The translations under genes were made by a program, and so were the position numbers. The notes beneath the pieces were generated by a model that was not told the DNA's origin, made no database searches, and saw only the letters and a program-made list of their open reading frames with translations. A DNA stretch of 11,958 bases, taken from positions 1 through 11,958 of the forward strand of contig JACPCC010000110.1 of assembly GCA_016179995.1 (NCBI GenBank), written 5' to 3'. Positions 5,309 to 10,720 of the stretch are shown here, one piece after another (the first letter of the stretch is position 1; each line of letters opens with the position of its first letter). Source of the DNA: Candidatus Woesearchaeota archaeon. Lineage in GTDB: Archaea; Nanobdellota; Nanobdellia; Woesearchaeales; GW2011-AR9.

Positions 5309-6421
5309 TCACCCATAAACATTTCTAATATCTTTTCTAAACTGTTCAAATCTGCTTTCTTCAATCGCTTTCCGACATTCTTTCATCAAAGTATTTATGA
5401 AAAATAAATTATGTATACTTACCAGACGATAAAATACTGGTTCGTCTATTCTAATCAAATGATACAAATAAGCTTTAGTGTAATCTTTGCAAGTTGAACA
5501 ATTACATTTCTCATCCAGTGGTGTAAAGTCTTCTATATGCCGGCTCTGCCGTATGTTTAATTCTCCTTTCGAAGTAAATATATGTCCATGCCGGGCCATT
5601 TTTGTGGGATATACTGAATCAAAACAATCAATCCCTCGCGCTACTAACTCTATTATTTCTAATGGGCTTCCTACACCCATAACATAACGAGCTTTGTTTT
5701 CTGTAATAAATGGCAGTGCTGATTCCACGGCTTCATACATTTTATCTTTTGGCTCGCCAATAGCAACTCCACCTATAGCGATGCCGTCAAAATCTAAACT
5801 ATTAATGTATTTCGCGCTCTCTTCTCTTAAAGTTGGATAAAAATTTCCCTGTACAATGCCAAATAAAAGTTGTTTAGACTTTAATTTTTCTTTTAGCTCT
5901 TGATGGATTTCTAAACTTTCGCTTCCCCAGCGATGGGTATTTTCCATAGCTAATTTTGCTTCTTCAAAACTAGCACCATAAGGCGACATGTCATCCAACA
6001 TCATAGCTACGTCGCTGTTCAACGCCAATTCTATTTCCATAATTATTCTTGGTGTAATTATGAACTTATGCTGGTCAAATGGACATCTAAAATGCAGACC
6101 ATTCTTAGTTTTGTTTAAGAAAATCCCTCGAGACATTTGAAAGCCGCCGCAGTCTGTAAACATAATGCCCGAATAATTAATGAATTTATGCAATCCGCCA
6201 GCTTTCATAACTAAATCCGCGCCAGGACGTAAACTAAGTAGCAAAGCATTAGCGATTAAAGCTGGTAATCCAATTTCTTTGTAATCATCTGTAGTAATAT
6301 ACTTTCCAGTGCCTTTAGTGGCGGCGGGCATAAAGAACGGTGTTTCTATAATACCATGGGCTGTTTTTAATTGTCCACGACGAGCCTGGCCGTCTTGTTT
6401 AAGTAGTTTGTAGGAAGTCAT
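5309..6421 (-). CDS. tgt: tRNA-guanine transglycosylase, bacterial/queuosine type
   Basis: 370 residues, the length of bacterial TGT (about 370-380). Archaeal archaeosine TGT is much longer, with a C-terminal PUA region absent here. TGT swaps a guanine in tRNA for a 7-deazaguanine base. Asp90 in TDCGGFQMS and Asp268 in FDSVYPTKMARHG match the catalytic aspartates (Asp102 and Asp280 in Zymomonas numbering). FGIVQGNFY and GGVAIGEPKDKMY match the bacterial pocket loops. The zinc site is complete: Cys306, Cys308, Cys311 and His337, with the same 26-residue Cys-His spacing as bacterial TGT, followed by LMKECRKAI. Oddities are Cys91 for the usual Ser in DSGGFQ and Met145 where bacterial enzymes have Cys in DECTPY. 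The likely site is G34 of NDN-anticodon tRNAs; whether preQ1 or queuine is used cannot be decided. A TATA-like box lies at leaderless distance. Confidence 0.92.
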   Translation of the reverse strand: MTSYKLLKQDGQARRGQLKTAHGIIETPFFMPAATKGTGKYITTDDYKEIGLPALIANALLLSLRPGADLVMKAGGLHKFINYSGIMFTDCGGFQMSRGIFLNKTKNGLHFRCPFDQHKFIITPRIIMEIELALNSDVAMMLDDMSPYGASFEEAKLAMENTHRWGSESLEIHQELKEKLKSKQLLFGIVQGNFYPTLREESAKYINSLDFDGIAIGGVAIGEPKDKMYEAVESALPFITENKARYVMGVGSPLEIIELVARGIDCFDSVYPTKMARHGHIFTSKGELNIRQSRHIEDFTPLDEKCNCSTCKDYTKAYLYHLIRIDEPVFYRLVSIHNLFFINTLMKECRKAIEESRFEQFRKDIRNVYG

Positions 6422-6443
6422 TTAGTAATTTAATATAGTTTTA

Positions 6444-6451
6444 ATTTTAAT
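6444..6451 (-). promoter_or_regulatory. Possible TATA box of tgt
   Basis: On the minus strand attaaaat lies 22 nt upstream of the tgt ATG, the same spacing as the ZPR1 and microprotein promoters. The region is AT-rich throughout, so specificity is limited. Confidence 0.4.
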
Positions 6452-6549
6452 ATCTGCTAAAACTGGTGCTGTTTTAAAAAATATACTCTTAAAATATTAA
6501 AAGAAGAAAAATTCCGTAAAAATACTATCTCATAAAGCTTACTTCAGTT

Positions 6550-6631
6550 TTCCAGGAATTCTGTTTTATTTATAAACAAAGCTACAATTACCGGGAATCC
6601 TGGTAAAATTACGGTTGTGCCGAATTCCAGG
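6550..6631. repeat. CCAGG/GAATTC motif cluster with a hairpin in the tgt upstream spacer
   Basis: The 295-base gap 6422-6716 holds no gene I can support. It contains ttccaggaattc (6550-6561) and gaattccagg (6622-6631), giving a direct repeat of ttccagg 75 bases apart. Between them is a hairpin at 6588-6606 (ttaccggg, loop aat, cctggtaa; 8 bp with one G-T pair). These are the only G+C-rich islands in the spacer. They could be an operator or the terminator of the zinc-ribbon gene at 6717-7088; no function is recognised. Confidence 0.4.
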
Positions 6632-6716
6632 TTAATTTTGGCTAAATTTCAATCTTAAATAATTTTACTTAGTGATAATTAATTCAACAATTCCAAAGAA
6701 AACTAAACTTCAATCT

Positions 6717-7088
6717 TCATCTTCTTCCTTTTGGCACTTCCATATCACAATATGGGCAAGTATGCGGGGTCTGTCTTACCGGATCGTAACGAAATACATA
6801 CTTACAGCCCGTACAAGTGCATTCTAATAAACTACTTCCCATTAGATTTCTAAAATTGCCTTTTTCCTGTTGTTTCTGATGTGAAACCTTAGATAAATAA
6901 ACATCTACTTCATCCCAGCCGGCTGGTTTCTTATTCTCTTCAACTTTTTTCTTTTCTTTATCGGAGGCAGTTTTGCCGCTATAACAAGAAGGGCAGACCA
7001 TCATGCGGTATTGATAATGCAGTTTAAACTGATCTGAAGAAGCAAAACTTCCACACACTCGGCATTTAGCTTTAATTCCACCTATCAT
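6717..7088 (-). CDS. Small double zinc-ribbon protein
   Basis: 123 residues with two four-cysteine sites. The N-terminal one is Cys9-x2-Cys12 with Cys32-x2-Cys35 (AKCRVCGSF ... MVCPSCYSG). The C-terminal one is Cys92-x2-Cys95 with Cys111-x2-Cys114 (CTGCKYVFRYDP ... HTCPYCDMEVP), with Cys90 an extra nearby thiol. The ribbons are joined by a charged, Lys/Glu-rich linker (39-80). It is expected to be cytosolic and to bind zinc. The function is unknown; such proteins in archaea often touch RNA or protein partners, but nothing here shows which. A strong ribosome binding site (aggtga) 3 nt upstream fixes the start. It is divergent from ZPR1, so regulation may be shared, but its own promoter seems distant, giving a leadered mRNA. 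Confidence 0.8.
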   Translation of the reverse strand: MIGGIKAKCRVCGSFASSDQFKLHYQYRMMVCPSCYSGKTASDKEKKKVEENKKPAGWDEVDVYLSKVSHQKQQEKGNFRNLMGSSLLECTCTGCKYVFRYDPVRQTPHTCPYCDMEVPKGRR

Positions 7089-7091
7089 CTT

Positions 7092-7097
7092 TCACCT
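7092..7097 (-). promoter_or_regulatory. Ribosome binding site of the zinc-ribbon gene
   Basis: aggtga on the minus strand, 3 nt upstream of the ATG at 7088. It is one of the best Shine-Dalgarno motifs in the window and contrasts with the leaderless neighbours. Confidence 0.6.
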
Positions 7098-7218
7098 ATT
7101 GTTCTATGCTGATTATCATTCATCTATTATTAACACCGCACATCATTAACTCTACTAACAATATAACTACTCACCATCTATTTAATCAATCTTTATCTGC
7201 CAGAAGTAAACTAGTAGT

Positions 7219-7226
7219 ATTTATAC
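7219..7226 (-). promoter_or_regulatory. Possible TATA box far upstream of the zinc-ribbon gene
   Basis: The minus strand reads tataaata here, a near-consensus archaeal TATA box. Transcription would begin near 7195, giving a leader of roughly 105-110 nt before the ATG at 7088. That fits the presence of a ribosome binding site. No known riboswitch fold is evident in the leader. Confidence 0.3.
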
Positions 7227-7321
7227 TTTATGGGGAAGCAAAATATAGATGCTTTGCACTAGAAAGTTCCATTCATCCCAAAATTACCGCCTATAATTCC
7301 ACTGCTAAAAATTTCGATATC

Positions 7322-7331
7322 TTTTTAAATA
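7322..7331 (+). promoter_or_regulatory. TATA box of a leaderless ZPR1 transcript
   Basis: tttttaaata, with the tttttaaa core ending 22 nt before the ATG at 7352. Archaeal transcription starts about 25 nt after the box centre, which would place the 5' end at or next to the ATG. This decides against the longer reading frame that opens at 7106. Confidence 0.6.
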
Positions 7332-7351
7332 AGACTTTCTTTTTGACCTTT

Positions 7352-7876
7352 ATGGTAGAACTAAAAGGACAACACTGCTCGTTTTGTAATGAGAACAAGC
7401 TTGTTTTACGTGAAGAACAGATGGATATTCCTCACTTTGGCAAAGTATTCATACTTACTATGGAGTGTGAGGGCTGCGGCTATAAGAAAGCTGACGTAGA
7501 ACCTGCCGAGAAAAAAGAACCTTGTAAATTTACTCTAGACATCACAGCAGAAGCAGATATGAGTATCAAAATCGTAAAATCTGGTGATGCTACCGTTAAA
7601 ATTCCCCATATCATAACTATGGAACCTGGACCTGCTTCTGAGGGTTACATCACTAATATTGAAGGTCTATTGGAGCGGGTAAAAGGTATCATTCAGATGT
7701 CTATCGACACCGGTGATGAAGACGAAGATAATAGTGCCGAAAAGAAAAAAGCTAAAAATCTTATTAAAAAATTGGATAACGTCATTTTAGGTAGAGACAC
7801 ATTAAAATTAATTATTGAAGACCCTAACGGACATAGCGCGATTATTTCTGAGAAAGCAGTTAGAAGTAGGATTTAA
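7352..7876 (+). CDS. ZPR1-type zinc finger protein
   Basis: 174 residues from the ATG at 7352. The frame stays open back to 7106, but those 82 residues are low-complexity and cover the promoter, and archaeal ZPR1 proteins start just before the zinc finger as here. The zinc finger is Cys9-x2-Cys12 and Cys39-x2-Cys42 (QHCSFC ... MECEGCGYK). The ZPR1 beta-domain follows, with the family signature EPGPASEGYITNIEGLLERV at 91-110 and the DPNGHSAII motif at 157-165. Archaea carry one such domain where eukaryotic ZPR1 has two. Eukaryotic ZPR1 binds and helps fold elongation factor eEF1A; the archaeal role is not settled. An acidic loop (119-129) interrupts the domain. A T-rich terminator follows the stop. 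Confidence 0.9.
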   Translation: MVELKGQHCSFCNENKLVLREEQMDIPHFGKVFILTMECEGCGYKKADVEPAEKKEPCKFTLDITAEADMSIKIVKSGDATVKIPHIITMEPGPASEGYITNIEGLLERVKGIIQMSIDTGDEDEDNSAEKKKAKNLIKKLDNVILGRDTLKLIIEDPNGHSAIISEKAVRSRI

Positions 7877-7884
7877 TGTAATGT

Positions 7885-7904
7885 TTAGTTTTTTAGTTTT
7901 TGTT
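7885..7904 (+). terminator. T-rich terminator after ZPR1
   Basis: Runs of six and five T within 20 bases, starting 8 nt after the ZPR1 stop, are typical of archaeal termination. The convergent gene ends 27 nt further on. Confidence 0.5.
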
Positions 7905-7930
7905 ATCTTAAATTTTAATCTTAATTTCTA

Positions 7931-8779
7931 CTAAATTCTTCCTTTTAATTGTATTAAACATAGGTCTAATTCATTTAGATACATTCGACCATAATCTTCG
8001 CTTTCTAAATCATTAAACAAGTTATCTGGCAGGTCTTGTTCGTATTGATCGGAACAGGAAGCTGCACCTAAAGCAATTGTAGCAACAGTATCTACATCTC
8101 CTGAGAAATTGATGCAGTCTTTCAATAAATCACTCATCTTTCTGTTTCTAGTCACAGCTGTTATGGCAGCTTTAACACTCATCCAGCCTTGAGCTCCAAC
8201 TTTACCATTCCATTTATCTGACCATCTTCCTGGCACGTATTTCTCGATGAAACTACCTATCTCAGCAACAGAACCTAAATCATAAAGACAATAGTGACTC
8301 ATTAAAGATGCAGCAATAGCCGCATTTATTCCATCTGTAGTGTTGTGCGTTATTTTTGCCTGAATAGTACTCTTTTCAATTATATCATCGATATTACTAT
8401 AAATTCCAATCGGTGAAGCTCGCATGGCTGCCCCGCTTTTATCGCTATCTGGTTTAATTTTTCTGAGAAATTCATCTCCATCTTTAACTTCCTTAAGAAA
8501 TTCCTGAAATCTATGGGCATAACCCTCTCGAGGATCTCTTTTGAAACAGTCTACAAATTTTTGAGTTATGTTTTGCGCTGTCCATTCTTCTTTAGAAAGA
8601 ATCATTTCAGCGATAGCTAAGCTCATTTGCGTATCATCGGTATACATTCCAGGTTTAGTGCCTATATGTTTCGGATGTTGAATATATTGGCTTAAATTAT
8701 TGTATTGAGCAATAACTTCGGAAGTGTTATATTCAAACCCTGCACCATAAGCATCGCCAATGGCTAATTCGAGAAGCAT
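7931..8779 (-). CDS. ADP-ribosylglycohydrolase family protein (DraG/ARH fold)
   Basis: 282 residues. The family removes ADP-ribose from proteins, nucleic acids or small molecules using two magnesium ions. The metal ligands are present: YTDDTQM at 46-52 and SGDVDTVA at 226-233, corresponding to the TDDT and D-x-DT sites. SGAAMRASPIG (115-125) and the TH pair at 144-145 line the ADP-ribose pocket. The N-terminus (LAIGDAYGAGFEY) matches the family start, so the ATG at 8779 is reasonable. The substrate cannot be read from sequence. It lies 65 nt downstream of arvC on the same strand but has its own TATA box (tttttaaa) at leaderless distance, so it may be independently expressed. It ends convergently with ZPR1. 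It should be catalytically competent. Confidence 0.88.
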   Translation of the reverse strand: MLLELAIGDAYGAGFEYNTSEVIAQYNNLSQYIQHPKHIGTKPGMYTDDTQMSLAIAEMILSKEEWTAQNITQKFVDCFKRDPREGYAHRFQEFLKEVKDGDEFLRKIKPDSDKSGAAMRASPIGIYSNIDDIIEKSTIQAKITHNTTDGINAAIAASLMSHYCLYDLGSVAEIGSFIEKYVPGRWSDKWNGKVGAQGWMSVKAAITAVTRNRKMSDLLKDCINFSGDVDTVATIALGAASCSDQYEQDLPDNLFNDLESEDYGRMYLNELDLCLIQLKGRI

Positions 8780-8800
8780 ACTAATTTTGAAAATATTTCA

Positions 8801-8808
8801 TTTAAAAA
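8801..8808 (-). promoter_or_regulatory. TATA box of the ADP-ribosylglycohydrolase gene
   Basis: The minus strand reads tttttaaa, ending 21 nt before the ATG at 8779. The box core is identical to that of ZPR1 and at nearly the same distance, indicating a leaderless transcript. Confidence 0.55.
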
Positions 8809-8844
8809 TATTAAGCAACAAACATCTTAAAAATAATTAAATCT

Positions 8845-9225
8845 CTATTTCTTCGTTTCTTTCTTAAATGCCATGGGCAAATCAATAATATACTTTCCTT
8901 CTTCTAATTTAATAATTAAAGGATCTTTCTTAAACAAATGCACTAAATCTAATTCATATTTGCCTGGATGCATTACTCTTATCGACTCGAAATCAAGCAC
9001 TACTGGTTTGTCAGGATCTTCCATCTTCAAATTTAGAATTTCCGAAACATCTTCTTGAATATTATTTTTTTCTTCTTCAGTGAGATTACTAATCATATTT
9101 TGTCCATCTTCTAAATCTTTCTTCTTGATGAAGAAAAATAATCTAGCGCCACAGTTGCAGCCTTTTAGAATTTCTTGTGATCCATCTGGATAAAGAGTAT
9201 TGCAACGAACGCATTGGTGTGGCAT
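8845..9225 (-). CDS. arvC: ArvC/OapC-like zinc-ribbon protein of the vesicle-GTPase cluster
   Basis: 126 residues. An N-terminal zinc ribbon (Cys5-x2-Cys8 and Cys23-x-Cys25, in MPHQCVRCNTLYPDGSQ and KGCNCGARLFFFIKKKD) is followed by a charged linker. A C-terminal beta-rich region (about 70-120, VVLDFESIRVMHPGKYELDL...EEGKYIIDL) completes it. This is the layout of the archaeal family once called OapC and found beside an Era-like GTPase. The second cysteine pair has one residue between cysteines rather than two, so zinc geometry may be unusual. Its role in vesiculation is undefined. It lies 117 nt after arvB on the same strand. A weak ribosome binding site (aggtca, 9231-9236) and a TATA-like box near 9250-9257 suggest an internal promoter. 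Confidence 0.82.
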   Translation of the reverse strand: MPHQCVRCNTLYPDGSQEILKGCNCGARLFFFIKKKDLEDGQNMISNLTEEEKNNIQEDVSEILNLKMEDPDKPVVLDFESIRVMHPGKYELDLVHLFKKDPLIIKLEEGKYIIDLPMAFKKETKK

Positions 9226-9236
9226 TTTATTGACCT

Positions 9237-9278
9237 AATTTTTATATTCTATTTAATATACTAAATTTAATATATTCA
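9237..9278. repeat. AT-only ~14-bp tandem units in the arvB-arvC spacer
   Basis: atttaatatactaa (9251-9264) and atttaatattca-like sequence (9265-9278, beginning atttaatata) are adjacent 14-mers, preceded by a looser copy at 9237-9250. Part of it may serve as the arvC TATA element. This is low complexity, so chance similarity is possible. Confidence 0.35.
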
Positions 9279-9342
9279 ATATCAGACTTAACAACAACTA
9301 ACTTTTTTAAAACCTTACCTAAAACTCTAAATAAACTAAGAT

Positions 9343-9738
9343 CTACCTTCTCTTTTTCTTTTTGCCATTAACACTTTCTTTCATGAACATTTCAATTTTA
9401 TCAGGGTTACGTTCTATTTTTTTAACTACTGATGCTGGTCCGATGATAGTAAAGCCGATTCTATCCCCTAATAAAACATTAGCAAAAACACCTTTTATTT
9501 TTTGTACAGCATTTTGACTGTAAGTTTCTGGACTAATTACGCTAAGTTCAATCCCGTGAAACTTGGCATTAATCTCTTCCATAGTAATCTCGATTAAATC
9601 CGCTTCTTCTTCTTTTCTTAGGCGTCCTTCCATGATTACTATTTTATCTTCTTTGACAATATTTAGAAGTTTATTAACTCGTTTAGCTGAACCTAAATTT
9701 TCTATGTCCTGATACGGAACAAAATGAAATGTAACCAT
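9343..9738 (-). CDS. arvB: ArvB/OapB-like protein (DUF2073)
   Basis: 131 residues of the archaeal DUF2073 family, encoded next to the Era-like GTPase in many euryarchaea and DPANN. The family core is KIVIMEGRLRKEEEADLIEITMEEI (32-56, split here by my numbering), followed by FHGIELSVIS and a region ending IGFTIIGPASVVKKIERNP. The C-terminus is a basic tail (GKKKKRR) that could contact membrane lipids or nucleic acid; that is inference. The fold looks alpha/beta with no transmembrane helix. Minus-strand gagg lies directly against the ATG, and a better-placed agaggt lies about 10 nt upstream. With no TATA box at leaderless distance, it is probably on the arvA message. Confidence 0.85.
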   Translation of the reverse strand: MVTFHFVPYQDIENLGSAKRVNKLLNIVKEDKIVIMEGRLRKEEEADLIEITMEEINAKFHGIELSVISPETYSQNAVQKIKGVFANVLLGDRIGFTIIGPASVVKKIERNPDKIEMFMKESVNGKKKKRR

Positions 9739-9866
9739 CCTCTTTTTTACCTCTTAACTTCTGCTTCACGTCTTTATGATAGTGGAGTATAATTTTGAGC
9801 TTTTTAAAGCTTTTTACTTCTTAATTAGGTTATACCTTGTGTTTCTCTGTAATCACTACTTATTTC

Positions 9867-10505
9867 TTACTTTGCCAGTTTGAACAGCTGCTCATAAAAG
9901 TCCTCAATATTCTTTCCATACTTAGCGGAAATACCTACTATTTCATATTGTGGGAAAGCAGCTTTCATAGCCTCTACACTTGATTTTTTTAAATCAACTT
10001 TGTTAGCGGCAATTAAGACGGGAATATTTCGTGCTTGTAAGTTGCCGATAATAGTAATATTAACCTGTGAATAAGGGTCTTTAGTGGCATCTAAAACAAC
10101 TACAACTGAATCCATGTTATCTAACCACTTAATTGCGTCGATAACGCCTTTTGTGGCTTCTTTAGCACGTTTCTTAGCTTCGGTCTTTTTCATACCTTTT
10201 TTTAAGAATTCTTCATAATCAATCCGAGTAGCAATTCCAGGAGTATCGACTAAAGAGAAAGTCAATTCTCTTCCTTTTTTATTTTTGATGCTCACTTGCT
10301 CTTTGATATTGATTTCTCTGGTTTCGTGAGCAATATGTGATACAGTAGACATTTCTTCACCAAGCCAGTCTAAGCAAATACGATTAGCTAGGGTTGACTT
10401 TCCTCCGTTGGGCGGTCCATATAGTCCTAGTTTAATATGGCTCTTTTTAGAGAAAGGATTAGACGAAATCTTCTTCAGTATGTTTTTCCAGAATTGTGTG
10501 ACCAT
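9867..10505 (-). CDS. arvA: ArvA/OapA-like small GTPase (Era-like), extracellular vesicle formation
   Basis: 212 residues with all GTPase motifs: P-loop GPPNGGKST (30-38), switch I Thr in AHETRE (59-64), switch II DTPG (87-90), NKVD (168-171) and SAK (193-195). Family-specific stretches HETREINIKEQ, VDTPGIATRIDYEEFLKKGM and DPYSQVN closely resemble the haloarchaeal protein first called OapA (origin-associated) and later ArvA, a small GTPase reported to drive extracellular vesicle production in Euryarchaeota. Residues 1-13 (MVTQFWKNILKKI) form a potential amphipathic helix, with hydrophobic residues at 2, 5, 6, 9, 10 and 13, as expected for reversible membrane binding. arvB and arvC follow on the same strand. 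It is divergent from the membrane microprotein gene, sharing a 107-base promoter region. The function is inferred from family and gene order; the GTPase call itself is firm. Confidence 0.9.
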   Translation of the reverse strand: MVTQFWKNILKKISSNPFSKKSHIKLGLYGPPNGGKSTLANRICLDWLGEEMSTVSHIAHETREINIKEQVSIKNKKGRELTFSLVDTPGIATRIDYEEFLKKGMKKTEAKKRAKEATKGVIDAIKWLDNMDSVVVVLDATKDPYSQVNITIIGNLQARNIPVLIAANKVDLKKSSVEAMKAAFPQYEIVGISAKYGKNIEDFYEQLFKLAK

Positions 10506-10540
10506 CTTTTTTCTAATAGCTTGAAATCCAAGAGGTATTC

Positions 10541-10548
10541 TTAAAGTT
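10541..10548 (-). promoter_or_regulatory. Possible TATA box of arvA
   Basis: The minus strand reads aactttaa about 35 nt upstream of the arvA ATG, which would give a short leader of roughly 13 nt. No purine-rich ribosome binding site precedes the ATG. Confidence 0.3.
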
Positions 10549-10582
10549 TTTGGTAGTGTAATGGGTAGGATGAACAGAATGA

Positions 10583-10590
10583 TTTATAAG
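10583..10590 (+). promoter_or_regulatory. TATA box of the membrane microprotein operon
   Basis: tttataag ends 22 nt before the ATG at 10613, the same spacing as the ZPR1 promoter. This predicts a leaderless mRNA starting at the microprotein and supports that very short gene being real. Confidence 0.6.
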
Positions 10591-10612
10591 TTCATTCTTC
10601 TTTATTACCCCC

Positions 10613-10720
10613 ATGAATCCATTACTGCTGTTGTTTTTAATAGGTACTGCCAATCTTACTATCTATTGGATATTTTTCGGCAAAAAGAGGTTTGAAGAAC
10701 AATGTCAGAAAAATTCTTGA
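10613..10720 (+). CDS. 35-residue single-span membrane microprotein
   Basis: A short frame from ATG 10613 to TGA 10718-10720. Residues 2-22 are almost all hydrophobic (NPLLLLFLIG then TANLTIYWIFF), followed by a positively charged, polar tail (GKKRFEEQCQKNS). That gives one membrane helix with the tail expected in the cytoplasm. Support for it being a gene is the TATA box at leaderless distance and the 19-base overlap with the next gene, whose ATG at 10702 lies inside it, a typical sign of coupled translation. The function is unknown. Its partner is probably the downstream 168-residue protein; it also sits divergently next to the ArvA membrane GTPase. Its length makes chance occurrence possible, so confidence is moderate. 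Confidence 0.6.
   Translation: MNPLLLLFLIGTANLTIYWIFFGKKRFEEQCQKNS

Noticed and set aside
5487..5687. Plus-strand open frame inside tgt
   Set aside because: It is antisense to the zinc-binding and catalytic part of tgt; no promoter or ribosome binding site.
5309..6421. DpdA-type DNA-modifying TGT paralogue
   Set aside because: The complete tRNA-TGT zinc site and bacterial length fit a tRNA enzyme, and no DNA-deazapurine cluster genes are nearby.
6422..6716. tRNA or small RNA gene in the tgt upstream gap
   Set aside because: No acceptor/T-arm pattern or box C/D pair could be found; only the short hairpin and repeated words noted above.
7106..7351. N-terminal extension of the ZPR1 frame by 82 residues
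   Set aside because: It is low-complexity, unlike any ZPR1 N-terminus, and covers the TATA box that fits a leaderless start at 7352.
7195..7351. Box C/D guide RNA suggested by atgatg-like words on the minus strand
   Set aside because: No matching D box (ctga) at a suitable distance.
8873..9058. Plus-strand open frame inside arvC
   Set aside because: It is a shadow of a better supported gene.
9798..9816. agcttttta repeated with a 10-bp period in the arvA-arvB gap
   Set aside because: It is only two short AT-rich copies, too little to call an operator or array.
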